Origin: Streptomyces sp. CB02009
GTDB taxonomy: Bacteria; Actinomycetota; Actinomycetes; Streptomycetales; Streptomycetaceae
Reading direction: 5' to 3'
Length of the DNA stretch: 64,000 nucleotides
Assembly: GCF_001905825.1 (NCBI RefSeq)
Contig: NZ_LIVV01000002.1
Coordinates: forward strand, 686,441-750,440
The notes beneath the pieces are model-generated. The model was not told the origin of the DNA, made no database searches, and worked only from the letters and a program-made list of their open reading frames with translations. Made by a program: the position numbers and the translations under genes. Of this stretch, positions 19,009-27,398 are shown piece by piece; the first letter of the stretch is position 1, and the number at the start of each line of letters is the position of its first letter.

Positions 19009-20049
19009 ATGAAGGCACTGCAGTACCGCACGGTGGGCGCCCCGCCCGAGGTCGTCACCGTCCCCGACCCGGAACCCGGACCCGGCCAGGTGCTCCTGAA
19101 GGTCACCGCCGCCGGCGTCTGCCACTCCGACATCGCGGTCATGAGCTGGTCCGCCGACCAGCTGCCCTTCCCGCTGCCGCTGACCCTCGGCCACGAAGGC
19201 GTGGGCACGGTGGCGGCGCTCGGCGCCGGAGCCGAGGGCGTCGCCGTCGGTGACGCCGTCGCCGTCTACGGCCCCTGGGGCTGCGGCAGCTGCGCCAAGT
19301 GCGCCGAGGGCAAGGAGAACTACTGCCTGCGGGCCGCCGAACTCGGCATCAGGCCGCCGGGACTCGGCGCCCCCGGCGCCATCGCCGAGTACATGATCGT
19401 CGACAGCCCCCGCCACCTCGTCCCGCTCGCCGGCCTCGACCCCGTCCAGGCCGTACCGCTCACGGACGCCGGCCTCACGCCGTACCACGCGGTCAAGCGC
19501 TCCCTGCCCAAGCTGGTCCCCGGGAGCACCGCCGTCGTCATCGGCACCGGCGGACTCGGCCACGTCGCCATCCAGCTGCTGCGCGCCATGACCGCGGCCA
19601 GGGTCGTCGCCCTGGACGTCACGGAGGACAAGCTGGCCCTGGCCCGCGCCGTGGGCGCGCACGAGACGGTGCTGTCGGACGCCGGGGCGGCCCCCGCGGT
19701 CCGTGAACTCACGGGCGGACGCGGTGCCGAGGTGGTCCTCGACTTCGTGGGCGCCCAGCCGACCGTGACCGCCGCCGGCGCGATGGTCGCGGTCGAGGGC
19801 GACGTCACCGTCGTCGGCCTCGGCGGCGGCACCCTGCCCGTCGGATTCGGCGCCCTGCCGTACGAGGTCTCGGTCGCGTCCCCGTACTGGGGTACCCGGG
19901 CCGAGCTGATCGAGGTGCTCGACCTGGCCCGTGCCGGCGCCGTCGACGTCCACACCGAGACGTACGGCCTGGACGACGCGCCGCAGGCCTACGAGCGGCT
20001 CCACGAGGGGCGCGTCAACGGGCGGGCGGTCATCCTCCCGAACGGCTGA
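19009..20049 (+). CDS. Zinc-dependent alcohol dehydrogenase (MDR family)
   Basis: A 346-residue medium-chain dehydrogenase. The catalytic zinc ligands are in GVCHSD and GHEGVG, the structural zinc cysteines in CGSCAKCAEGKENYC, and the Rossmann motif is GTGGLGHVA. The start at ATG 19009 follows GAAAGGAAAG. Its position after the SDR suggests the two act on the same substrate, with expression controlled by the upstream TetR. Confidence 0.93.
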   Translation: MKALQYRTVGAPPEVVTVPDPEPGPGQVLLKVTAAGVCHSDIAVMSWSADQLPFPLPLTLGHEGVGTVAALGAGAEGVAVGDAVAVYGPWGCGSCAKCAEGKENYCLRAAELGIRPPGLGAPGAIAEYMIVDSPRHLVPLAGLDPVQAVPLTDAGLTPYHAVKRSLPKLVPGSTAVVIGTGGLGHVAIQLLRAMTAARVVALDVTEDKLALARAVGAHETVLSDAGAAPAVRELTGGRGAEVVLDFVGAQPTVTAAGAMVAVEGDVTVVGLGGGTLPVGFGALPYEVSVASPYWGTRAELIEVLDLARAGAVDVHTETYGLDDAPQAYERLHEGRVNGRAVILPNG

Positions 20050-20102
20050 GCCGGGCAGGTCCTCTGGGTGCGTCGGATCGTCCGCGCACCCGGGGAGCCA
20101 CT

Positions 20103-20125
20103 TTTCGGATACGCTGTATCCGAAA
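20103..20125. promoter_or_regulatory. Perfect 23-bp palindromic operator upstream of the FAD monooxygenase
   Basis: Arms TTTCGGATAC (20103-20112) and GTATCCGAAA (20116-20125) are perfect complements around a GCT centre, 58 bases before the monooxygenase start. A TetR gene follows the monooxygenase, making that regulator the likely ligand-controlled binder. Confidence 0.72.
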
Positions 20126-20182
20126 CGTGGATCGAGGTGTGCGCACCCGTTCGCGCACCCGGGGCGGCGAGGAGCAACGGAC

Positions 20183-21817
20183 ATGCCGGAATCGAACGAC
20201 ACGGGCGACGCGGCGGCGCGCGCGCCCGACACCGACGTCACCGTCGTCGGCGCGGGACCCGTGGGCCTCGCGCTCGCACTCGACCTGGCCCGCCGAGGGG
20301 TCCCGGTGCGCGTCGTCGAGCGCGACGACCGGCGCTTCCAGGGATCGCGGGCCAAGGGCATCCAGCCCCGGACCCTGGAGGTCCTCGACGACCTGGGCCT
20401 CGCCGACGCCGCCCGCGCCGCAGGCGGCGCCTACCCGCCGATGGGCCTCCATGTCGGCCCGTTCACCAAGACCTGGCAGATGCACGCCACCGCGCCGGAC
20501 AGCATCGGCACCCCCTACCCCGACATCCTCCTGCTCCCTCAGTACGCCACCACCGCCCTCCTCCACGATGCCGTCGTACGCCTCGGAGTGCCCGTCGACT
20601 TCGGCGCGCGCGCCGTGGACATCACCCAGGACGAGCAGAGGTGCACGGTACGCCTGGAGGACGGCCGGGTCCTCACCAGCCGGTACGTGGTCGGGGCCGA
20701 CGGCGGCTCCAGCACCGTCCGCAAGGCGGCGGGCATCGCCTTCGAGGGCACCACGGACGAGACCGACCGGATGATCCTCGTCGACGCCACCGTCGACGGA
20801 CTGTCCCAGGACCGCTGGCACGTCTGGCCCCGGCTGCGCGGGCGCGGCATCGCGGCATGCCCCCTGCCGGAAGGCGGAGGCCGCTTCCAGATCATGATCA
20901 GGATCCGCCCCGAGGACCCCGTCGACCTCTCCGGCCCGGCCCTCGCCGCCCTCCTGCGCCGCCGTGCGAGCGCCGACCTCACCCTGCGCGCCATCACCTG
21001 GACCTCGGTCTTCCGCCCCAACATCCGCCTCGCCGAGCGCTACCGCGACGGCCGGCTCCTGCTGTGCGGAGACGCCGCCCACGTCCACACACCCGCCGGC
21101 GCCCAAGGCCTCAACACCGGGGTCCAGGACGCCCACAACCTCGGCTGGAAACTCCAGCAGGTCCTCGCCGGCGCCGACGACACGCTCCTGGACAGCTACG
21201 AACGGGAGCGCCGCCCGGTCGCCGCGCAGGTCCTCGGCCGCTCGACCGAGCTGTACGAGGGCCTGCGCCGCACCCGCCCCGGCGGGCTCACCCGGGGCCC
21301 CGACGAACACCAGCTCGGCATCTCGTACTTCGGCGGCCCCCTGGCCCCGGCCGACGCGCCCCGCACGGCGAGCCTGCGCTGCGGCGACCGCGCGCCGGAC
21401 GCGGCGGTGGCGACCGGACCGGCGCGTCGGCTCTTCGACCTCTACCGGGGCCCGCACTTCACCGCCCTCGCGTTCGGCTCCGGCGCCGCCACGGCGCTCG
21501 ACCGCCTTCCCTGGCCGCCCGGCGGTGCCCCGCTGCGCCGCCACACCGTGCTGACGCGCACCACACCGGGGACGCCGGACGAAGCGGCCCTGCTGGCGGC
21601 GTACGGCATCACCGAGGACACGATCGTGCTCGTCCGCCCGGACGGCCACATCGGCGACATCCGCCTCACGGCGGAAGAGGCGGACGGCGACCGCACACCG
21701 GTCGGGCACGGACCGGTCGGCAACGGCCCGGGCGGCAACGGCCCGGACGCCGAGGAGCCGCTGGGCACGGGCACGCCACCCGTGTCCCCGGCGATCGCGC
21801 GTCTGACTCCCGCCTGA
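20183..21817 (+). CDS. FAD-dependent aromatic hydroxylase-type monooxygenase
   Basis: A 544-residue class A flavoprotein monooxygenase. The FAD-binding GxGxxG is in VVGAGPVGLALALDLARRG, the DG motif in VVGADGGSSTVRKAAG and the second FAD motif in CGDAAHVHTPAGAQGLNTGVQDA (locators). The C-terminal thioredoxin-like domain ends in TIVLVRPDGHIGDI, as in PheA/TfdB/MhpA hydroxylases. The last 50 residues are Gly/Pro-rich. It hydroxylates an aromatic or polyketide-like substrate that cannot be named from sequence. Its promoter carries a perfect TetR-type palindrome. Confidence 0.9.
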   Translation: MPESNDTGDAAARAPDTDVTVVGAGPVGLALALDLARRGVPVRVVERDDRRFQGSRAKGIQPRTLEVLDDLGLADAARAAGGAYPPMGLHVGPFTKTWQMHATAPDSIGTPYPDILLLPQYATTALLHDAVVRLGVPVDFGARAVDITQDEQRCTVRLEDGRVLTSRYVVGADGGSSTVRKAAGIAFEGTTDETDRMILVDATVDGLSQDRWHVWPRLRGRGIAACPLPEGGGRFQIMIRIRPEDPVDLSGPALAALLRRRASADLTLRAITWTSVFRPNIRLAERYRDGRLLLCGDAAHVHTPAGAQGLNTGVQDAHNLGWKLQQVLAGADDTLLDSYERERRPVAAQVLGRSTELYEGLRRTRPGGLTRGPDEHQLGISYFGGPLAPADAPRTASLRCGDRAPDAAVATGPARRLFDLYRGPHFTALAFGSGAATALDRLPWPPGGAPLRRHTVLTRTTPGTPDEAALLAAYGITEDTIVLVRPDGHIGDIRLTAEEADGDRTPVGHGPVGNGPGGNGPDAEEPLGTGTPPVSPAIARLTPA

Positions 21818-22094
21818 TTCCCCCCCCGGCTCCTGTGTGGCGCCGGCCCGAGTCGGGGCCGCGCGGGGGCCGGGGCGGGGCGCCCCGCCCGGGCGCGGCT
21901 CTCGCCCGGTTCCGGCGGCCCGTGCCCGGTCCCGGCGGCCCCGCCCGGTCCCGGCGCGTGCCCGGCCCCGGGGGCCCTGCCCGGCCCAGGGCCCCACCCG
22001 CACGCCCGGTACCGTGTCAGCGCACCACGGATGACCGCCGGGCGCGTGACGCCCAGGGCGGCGACGACCCGGCTCAGCGAGAGAGGGCCCGCGC
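21818..22094. other. 277-bp GC-rich intergenic stretch
   Basis: Very G/C-rich, with short imperfect repeats of CCCGGTCCCGGCGGCCC. No gene is supported. The TetR promoter presumably lies in the last 80 bases; a GAGAGAGGG ribosome site precedes the start at 22095. Confidence 0.5.
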
Positions 22095-22817
22095 ATGGCC
22101 ACCACCCCGCCACCCCCCGGCAGTCCGGCGTGGTGGGCATCCCGCCCGGCCCCCGCGACCCCTTCCGCCGCCGCCGAGCCGAGGCGCGGACGCCCGTCGC
22201 TCGACACCGCGCACATCGTCGGCACGGCGCTGCGGCTCGTCGACGAGCACGGTTCGCAGGCGTTCTCCCTGCGCATGCTCGCCGATGCCCTGAACTCCGG
22301 TACGGCCACGCTCTACCGCCACTTCGACGGCAAGGACGAGATCATGGCGTACGTGGTGGACCGCGTCCTCGGCGAGGTGGACGCGGACGCCCCGGCCACG
22401 GCCTCCGACTGGCGCGAGGCCCTCACGGTGACGGCCCGGGGGCTCCACGACACCCTGCGCCGCCACCCGAACACCCTGCCGCTGCTCATGGCGTACGTCC
22501 CCGTCGGCCCCCTCGCACTCGCCCGACGCGAGCGCGTCCTCGCCGCGCTCCTGGAGCACGGGCTGCCGGTGGACCTGGCCGCCCGTGCCTTCACGTCCGT
22601 CACGCACTACGCCATCGGCTTCGCCGTCCAGCAGTACGGTCCCGGGGCCGCCCCCGACCACAGCACCGAACTCGCGGACTTCTACGGCGGGCTCGACCCG
22701 GCCTCCTACCCCGCCCTCCTCCGGGCCGCCCGGTCCCTCACGTCCGTGGCGCTGGACGAGGAGTTCGAGTTCGGCCTCGCCCTCCTCGTCCGCGGCCTCG
22801 CGCAGTCGGCTCCGTAG
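22095..22817 (+). CDS. TetR/AcrR-family regulator with TetR-C-type ligand domain
   Basis: A 240-residue regulator. A low-complexity Pro/Ala N-terminus of about 35 residues precedes the HTH (GRPSLDTAHIVGTALRLVDEHG ... MLADALNSGTATLYRHFDGKDEI, locators). It is followed by a C-terminal domain resembling that of the classical tetracycline repressor group. It follows the FAD monooxygenase on the same strand and is the best candidate to bind the 23-bp palindrome at 20103-20125. Confidence 0.88.
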   Translation: MATTPPPPGSPAWWASRPAPATPSAAAEPRRGRPSLDTAHIVGTALRLVDEHGSQAFSLRMLADALNSGTATLYRHFDGKDEIMAYVVDRVLGEVDADAPATASDWREALTVTARGLHDTLRRHPNTLPLLMAYVPVGPLALARRERVLAALLEHGLPVDLAARAFTSVTHYAIGFAVQQYGPGAAPDHSTELADFYGGLDPASYPALLRAARSLTSVALDEEFEFGLALLVRGLAQSAP

Positions 22818-22832
22818 AGCCTCCCGCACGCC

Positions 22833-24395
22833 TCAGGCGTAGGTCTCGAACTCGGCGACGCGGGGGACGCCGGTGGAGCCGAGGATCTCGAAGGTGATCT
22901 TCTTGAGCGCGGTGGGCGGGACGGTGAGGGCGCCGGCCCCGCTGCCGGAGGCGAGGACGGCTCCGGTGTCGCCGTTGAGGAGGCGCCAGGACCCGATGGC
23001 ACCGGCCGACCCGGCCGCCTCGCGGATGGTGACCGCGGACACGGTGGTGGCGGAGCCCCACTTGACGGACACCGAGCCGGTGGAACCGGCCGGCGACCAG
23101 AAGGTGCCGAGGTCGCCGTCCCGGACGTTCCCGTAGCTCGTGCCGTCGGCCTTGCTGGAACCGTCGGCGCCGGCCCCGATGCTGAGGTTCGTGCCGCTCG
23201 GGGCGGTCGGTCCGGGCGTGGGTGTGGTGGGCGCCGGGGTGGGCGAGGAGGAGGTCGGCGTCGGAGTGGGCGTGGGGCTCGGGGTCTGCGGGGAGCAGCT
23301 GCCGTCCGACACGAGAAGCCCCTTGCCCGCACCGGCCGTTCGGGCGACGACGGCCGGTACGCAGGCGGCGGGGTCGAGGGCGTGGGCGTAGGGGATGGCG
23401 ACGGTGGTGTTGGACTGCGGGTCCGGTCCCGCCGGGTTGTTCTCGGCGCCTCGCGCGGACCAGGTCACGTTGTCGAAGACGTTGCCCCCGACCTGCCAGT
23501 ACCCGGCCGCGTCGGTGTAGAAGGTGCCCAGGACGTCCTTGGAGTCCTCGAAGTAGTTGTTGTCGACCTTGGCGCGGGCGCCGGCGCGGGAGTTGATGCC
23601 GGACTCGTTGATCCGCAGGTAGTGGTTGTTGTACATGTGGGCGGTGCCGCCGCGCAGCAGGGGAGCGCGCGAGTCGATGTTCTCGTAGAGGTTGTGGTGG
23701 TACGTGATGAAGCTGTTCGAGAGCTCGGTCTCGCTGGAACCGACGAGGCCGCCACGGCCGGAGTTGCGCAGGACGCTGTAGGACAGGGTCACGTACTGGG
23801 TGTTGTCCTTCATGTCGAAGAGGCCGTCGTAGCCCTCCGATTCGCCGCCCGAGGCCTCCAGGGTGGTGTGGTCGACCCAGACGTTGCGGACGTCGCTCTC
23901 CATACCGATGGCGTCGCCGCCGTTGGAGAGCGGCGAGCCCGACTTCTTGACGTTCCGCACGGTCACGTTCTGGATGATGATGTTGCTGGACTCACGGATG
24001 TGGATACCGAGTTGGTCGAAGACGGCGCCGGATCCGACCCCGACGAGGGTGACGTTGCTGATCTGCTTGAGCTCGATCACGCCGGCGGCGGTGTTGCAAC
24101 TGCCGCCGGACACCTTGGTGGTGTTGGCGTGGTTGATCGTCCCCTCGACCTCGATGGTGAGCGGGGTGCTGCTGCTTGCCCGTGCGCACAGGGCCGCGTG
24201 GATCGCGGTCCCCGTGGTGGCCCGCACGGTCTGCCCGCCGGCGCCGCCGGTGGTCCCGCCGTTCTGGGTCGCGTAGCCCGTGGCGCCACCGGTCGCCGCC
24301 GCTGCCTGAGGCATCGACAGCACGACTCCGGTCGCGGCCGCGAGGGCCAGGGCGGCCAGGGCCGCGTGGAGCCGAAGTGCGACTGGTCGTCTCAT
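22833..24395 (-). CDS. Secreted pectate lyase (PL1) with C-terminal discoidin-like domain
   Basis: A 520-residue exported enzyme. A Sec signal peptide ([20 protein letters not shown], cleavage near AAA-ATGG) precedes a parallel beta-helix lyase domain (about 40-390) with the typical NVWVDHTTLE and DGLFDMKDNTQYVTLSYS segments and a YHHNLYENIDSRAP core. A Thr/Pro/Ser linker (about 400-440) leads to an F5/8-type beta-sandwich that may bind polysaccharide. It cleaves polygalacturonate by beta-elimination outside the cell. A LacI-type palindrome at 24519-24534 suggests sugar-responsive repression. Confidence 0.92.
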   Translation of the reverse strand: MRRPVALRLHAALAALALAAATGVVLSMPQAAAATGGATGYATQNGGTTGGAGGQTVRATTGTAIHAALCARASSSTPLTIEVEGTINHANTTKVSGGSCNTAAGVIELKQISNVTLVGVGSGAVFDQLGIHIRESSNIIIQNVTVRNVKKSGSPLSNGGDAIGMESDVRNVWVDHTTLEASGGESEGYDGLFDMKDNTQYVTLSYSVLRNSGRGGLVGSSETELSNSFITYHHNLYENIDSRAPLLRGGTAHMYNNHYLRINESGINSRAGARAKVDNNYFEDSKDVLGTFYTDAAGYWQVGGNVFDNVTWSARGAENNPAGPDPQSNTTVAIPYAHALDPAACVPAVVARTAGAGKGLLVSDGSCSPQTPSPTPTPTPTSSSPTPAPTTPTPGPTAPSGTNLSIGAGADGSSKADGTSYGNVRDGDLGTFWSPAGSTGSVSVKWGSATTVSAVTIREAAGSAGAIGSWRLLNGDTGAVLASGSGAGALTVPPTALKKITFEILGSTGVPRVAEFETYA

Positions 24396-24518
24396 GTTCG
24401 CCGTCCTTCTCGTCTTCGAACGCTGGGGGTCGGTTCCTGGCTGAGGTGCTGTGCGGAACGTCGTTCGGTGCGGCGGAAAGAGCCCATGGGCAGACGGATG
24501 GAGCTGCCCACAGACAGA

Positions 24519-24534
24519 AAGAAAGCGCTTTCTT
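24519..24534. promoter_or_regulatory. LacI-family operator AAGAAAGCGCTTTCTT upstream of pectate lyase
   Basis: A perfect 16-bp palindrome centred on a GCGC core, typical of LacI/GalR sites controlling polysaccharide genes, about 125 bases before the lyase start. No LacI gene is nearby. Confidence 0.65.
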
Positions 24535-24653
24535 CGCGACGGACGATAGGACGCACCCGGGAACGTGGCAAGACTCCGCGCAGGAGGACCTCCGTACGCG
24601 GGTGACCGCGAAGCCCCCACCGCTGTCGAGGCGACGTGCGTCGGCCGCTGCGG

Positions 24654-25193
24654 TCAGATGGGGCGCAGGACCTGGTCGGGTTCCGCGGAGGCCGCCGCGG
24701 CGAACTCGGCGAAGTCCATGGTGCCGAGCGCCAGGTTCACGTGGACCTCGTGCACGGCTGCGGGCGCGGTTCGGAACTCCCGGGGCTCCGGTGAATCGAT
24801 GAGCTCCTGGTAGTAGACGGGATCGAGGTCGCCCTCGTCCTCCCAGGTCGTCGTCAGGGCGAGCAGGGCCCGCGCCGGTGACTCCATGGTGTGGCGGTCG
24901 GCGAGGAAGACGACGCTCAGATACTCGTCCTCGTCCACCACGGCGAGGACTTCGTCGGCTGTCGCTCCCGACCAGGCGGGCGCATCGACGACCCGCACCG
25001 TCGAGGGGTACTCGCCGGACGGCCCCCACGGACGGCGCAGCTCCTCGACCACGGCGCCCCAGCACTCGTCGTCGCTGAAGTCGGTCCTGATGACGACGGC
25101 GTCGAACGTGTCGCGGTGGGCGATCCCGGCCGGCTCTCGCGTAAGCCCCTCTGGCGTCGTCATGGGTGAGACCCTGCCATGCCGCACTGACAT
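24654..25193 (-). CDS. DUF6924-like hypothetical protein
   Basis: A 179-residue soluble protein of unknown role. The pattern VVIRTDFSDDECWGAVVEEL ... FLADRHTMES ... VHVNLALGTMDFAEFA agrees with the actinobacterial DUF6924 family as I remember it. The start at 25193 has GGAGGG four bases upstream; a second ATG at 25163 would give 169 residues. A diverged copy of its 5' end, including both start codons, recurs at 27054-27105 next to a dead transposase. Confidence 0.75.
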   Translation of the reverse strand: MSVRHGRVSPMTTPEGLTREPAGIAHRDTFDAVVIRTDFSDDECWGAVVEELRRPWGPSGEYPSTVRVVDAPAWSGATADEVLAVVDEDEYLSVVFLADRHTMESPARALLALTTTWEDEGDLDPVYYQELIDSPEPREFRTAPAAVHEVHVNLALGTMDFAEFAAAASAEPDQVLRPI

Positions 25194-25204
25194 CAGGCCC
25201 TCCG
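25153..25204. repeat. Direct repeat copy A (5' end of DUF6924-like gene)
   Basis: 52 bases matching 27054-27105 at 48 positions, in the same orientation. Weaker similarity continues about 40 bases further. It marks the left boundary of the lower-GC patch. Confidence 0.8.
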
Positions 25205-25349
25205 CAGGCGTGACGCCATCGACGTGGGCGGCTCCAGCAGCCGGCTGACGCCCTGCTCAGCCAGCCAACGCCGCGCTGCCTTCTCGGCTTGCAGCTCCAC
25301 TTGGGAAGTGTGGCAAGCCTCGCAAGATTCGCACGAAACGGCCTAACCG

Positions 25350-25385
25350 GCCGGGTGGGAACGGCCGCAGCCGTTCCCACCCGGC
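25350..25385 (-). terminator. 16-bp hairpin, probable terminator of the two-gene low-GC operon
   Basis: GCCGGGTGGGAACGGC (25350-25365) and GCCGTTCCCACCCGGC (25370-25385) form a perfect 16-bp stem with a CGCA loop, 137 bases past the stop at 25522. The stretch 25194-25521 otherwise holds no gene that I can support. Confidence 0.6.
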
Positions 25386-25521
25386 ACCCTTCGAATCACC
25401 CCGCCCCATTCCCTCGGGAACGACTCGGGCATAGAGCGGTCACATGATCTGCCGCACCAGATAAACCCTACTTGACAGTTTCTGAGAGCCGAGTCAGGAT
25501 CTACGGCTTAATATATCTACC

Positions 25522-25941
25522 CTAATCGCGAACGTACCCTATGGAATTCCGGTCCTCCGTGAAGAAACCGCTCCCATCCTCCACGATGGAGAAAGACAGT
25601 ATGCATTCTTCAGGAGTGCCCGAAAACCTGAAACGAACGCCTGGCGATTCATCGGGGACGGTATGGAACTCCCAAGATGCAGGACCAGAATAATAGCGGC
25701 CGTTACTGGGTGGGCAGGGTTCCGGAACATTGTATAGCGTGGCTGTTCCATCTGGCCTGACCGAAACAGAGACACTTTCCCCGTTCTCTCCCCTCCACAC
25801 CCCCTCAACATCGCCCACACTGAGAGGGGGGCGGCTCGAAACTCTAAGGAATGCGAGCACACCCACTACTGCCACCGCAACGGCGACTATACCCATGACA
25901 ACAGAGGGGCGAGAGAGGAATCTAAGGCGCAGCTTTCGCAT
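25522..25941 (-). CDS. Small membrane-anchored hypothetical protein, atypical codon use
   Basis: 139 residues: a basic N-terminus, one hydrophobic helix (about 12-32) and an extracytoplasmic domain of about 105 residues with two Cys (CPPS, EECIL) that could pair. Function is not recognised; SVGDVEGVWRGENGES...PDGTATLYNVP resembles small secreted domains that follow lipoprotein anchors. Its ATG shares one base with the stop of the upstream gene (TGATG). Codons such as AGA, CTT, TAT and TCT are frequent, unlike its neighbours, pointing to transfer. Confidence 0.7.
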   Translation of the reverse strand: MRKLRLRFLSRPSVVMGIVAVAVAVVGVLAFLRVSSRPPLSVGDVEGVWRGENGESVSVSVRPDGTATLYNVPEPCPPSNGRYYSGPASWEFHTVPDESPGVRFRFSGTPEECILSFSIVEDGSGFFTEDRNSIGYVRD

Positions 25942-26234
25942 CAGAATCTTCTCCCTCGGTACGCTTCGAAGTCTGCCTTCACGGCATAGTCTCCGGTCTT
26001 TAGGTGTGCGGCTACAGCGTTGAAGATCTCATTGCGTCGGGCCGCGTCCACTGTCTGCCGGTGTTCATCCGAACCGGGACGATGGACGACTGTAAGAACA
26101 ACTGCAGGAACTTCATCGGCCCACGCCGGACTGGCGGCCAGACCGGGCACGACACCCGTCAGAAGCGTCCAGGCTGCTGTCAGGGCGAGTGCACGCCCTC
26201 TCCCCTGGGCGCGCCGCGCACGCCCCGATCTCAT
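25941..26234 (-). CDS. Small secreted hypothetical protein
   Basis: 97 residues. An Arg-rich N-terminus and hydrophobic stretch (LALTAAWTLLTGVVPGLA) ending in AWA-DEVP give a Sec signal peptide. The mature part is about 60 residues with no recognised motif. ATG 26234 was chosen because GGGGA lies six bases upstream; the open frame extends to 26600 but without a credible start. It is coupled to the membrane protein that follows. Confidence 0.65.
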   Translation of the reverse strand: MRSGRARRAQGRGRALALTAAWTLLTGVVPGLAASPAWADEVPAVVLTVVHRPGSDEHRQTVDAARRNEIFNAVAAHLKTGDYAVKADFEAYRGRRF

Positions 26235-26292
26235 GTTCATTCCCCACCCGCAGATCAACCGGATGCGTGTGCACCAGTGCATGACCCTTGAC

Positions 26293-26306
26293 GCACATGC
26301 ATGTGC
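26293..26306. promoter_or_regulatory. Perfect palindrome GCACATGCATGTGC upstream of the low-GC operon
   Basis: A 14-bp perfect palindrome 59 bases before the secreted-protein start. It could be an operator; no regulator is adjacent. The rest of 26307-26618 shows no gene that I can support. Confidence 0.4.
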
Positions 26307-26618
26307 AGTGAAGATCCCAGTTCCATATGTGATCTTCCTGTGTGGGGATACAACGCCGGGAAGCAGTACCTCGTCAATGCCCCTGACGTGCACAAACACA
26401 TTGCGGCGGCGCCCGCAAACCGGACATTCCCTGTCGATCGCCGCACAGGAACCCGGACACATGCCCGAAGTGGGCGTGACGAGCACCATGGGATCCCTCA
26501 GCGTCGCAGGGAACTGAAACAGTGCCCACCCACGCGGCGAACGCCCGCCGGCGCGGACGGAGAACTGAGACCGTCCAAGTGCCACAACGCGGTTACTCAC
26601 GAGGGCGTTTCCTAGAGA

Positions 26619-27030
26619 TCATCTCGCTGACCAGATGAAGATGGCGGCGATGTGGAGTCCTGGGAGGATGAACGCGAGTGATCGGCAGTTGCCGTCTGCG
26701 GCGAGGTGGATCTTGGTGGTCGGTGCGCCGCGGGAGTGTCCGAGGGGCATGGTCGTCGGGCTCGCCGGCCGGGGCCCTTCTTGACGGGCCCCGGCGGCGT
26801 GCTGGTGGGCGCGGACGATGGTGGAGTCGACCGCGACGACCCAGTCGAGGTCGCCTCCGGCGTCGGCCTGGGCGAGGAGCGTGGTGAAGACCTTCTCCCA
26901 GGTGCCGTCGGCAGCCCATTTCCGCAGGCGGTTGTGGGCGCCCTTCCATGACCCGAAGCCCTCGGGCAGGTCCATCCACGGTGTGCCGGTGCGGTACTTG
27001 AACGCGATCGCGTTGATTACCTGCCGTGAT
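26619..27030 (-). pseudogene. IS5-type transposase remnant, truncated and internally deleted
   Basis: The frame reads VINAIAFKYRTGTPWMDLPEGFGSWKGAH then DLDWVVAVDSTIVRAHQHAAGAR (DDE first Asp region) and TKIHLAADG (locators), as in IS5-group transposases. It jumps from CRSLAFILPG straight to a typical C-terminus LHIAAIFIWSAR, so most of the catalytic half is missing. The N-terminal end is lost at an in-frame stop near 27031, next to a diverged repeat. No terminal inverted repeats were found. It cannot be active. Confidence 0.85.
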
Positions 27031-27053
27031 CACGCCACAGGCCGCCTCGCTTC

Positions 27054-27105
27054 GGCGTCGTCATGAGCGAGACCCTGCCATGCCGTACTGACATCACGCC
27101 CTCCG
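27054..27105. repeat. Direct repeat copy B (orphan 5' end of a DUF6924-like gene)
   Basis: A near copy of 25153-25204 (48/52). On the minus strand it would encode MSVRHGRVSLMTTP and then runs out of homology where the transposase remnant begins, as if a second gene copy had been broken by the insertion sequence. Confidence 0.8.
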
Positions 27106-27398
27106 TCGGAGCGACGGCGTCGTGGTGAGCCGCCTCAGGAGTCGGCTTCGTGGAGCGGTCGGCGCGGGTGCGTCGAAGTCGCTTGTCCGCTTGTCAGTTC
27201 AGAGATGATCAAGTAGCGTCCTGCGACGTGAACACCGGACCGGCGATTCGACGCCATACACAGACGGGCCATCCGGTGGACGACTGATCGCTCCGTGGGT
27301 GCGTCGACAGCACCCCCACGGTTCGGCACGCGGACCCCCCAGTGCTCCGGCACTGCGACGAGTCCCTTTCGTGTCGAATCAACAGCGAGGTCATCCAC
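27106..27398. other. Intergenic region upstream of the VOC gene
   Basis: No gene is supported. The first 40 bases continue the weak similarity to the DUF6924-like 5' flank. A promoter for the VOC gene must lie here, but I could not identify one with confidence. Confidence 0.4.

Noticed and set aside
26235..26600. N-terminal extension of the small secreted protein with a CPVCG motif
   Set aside because: The longer frame lacks a credible start and would bury the signal peptide; the ATG at 26234 has a good ribosome site.
25941..27033. Intact transposon carrying the two small genes
   Set aside because: Only a deleted transposase is present, and no terminal inverted repeats or target duplications were found that enclose the genes.
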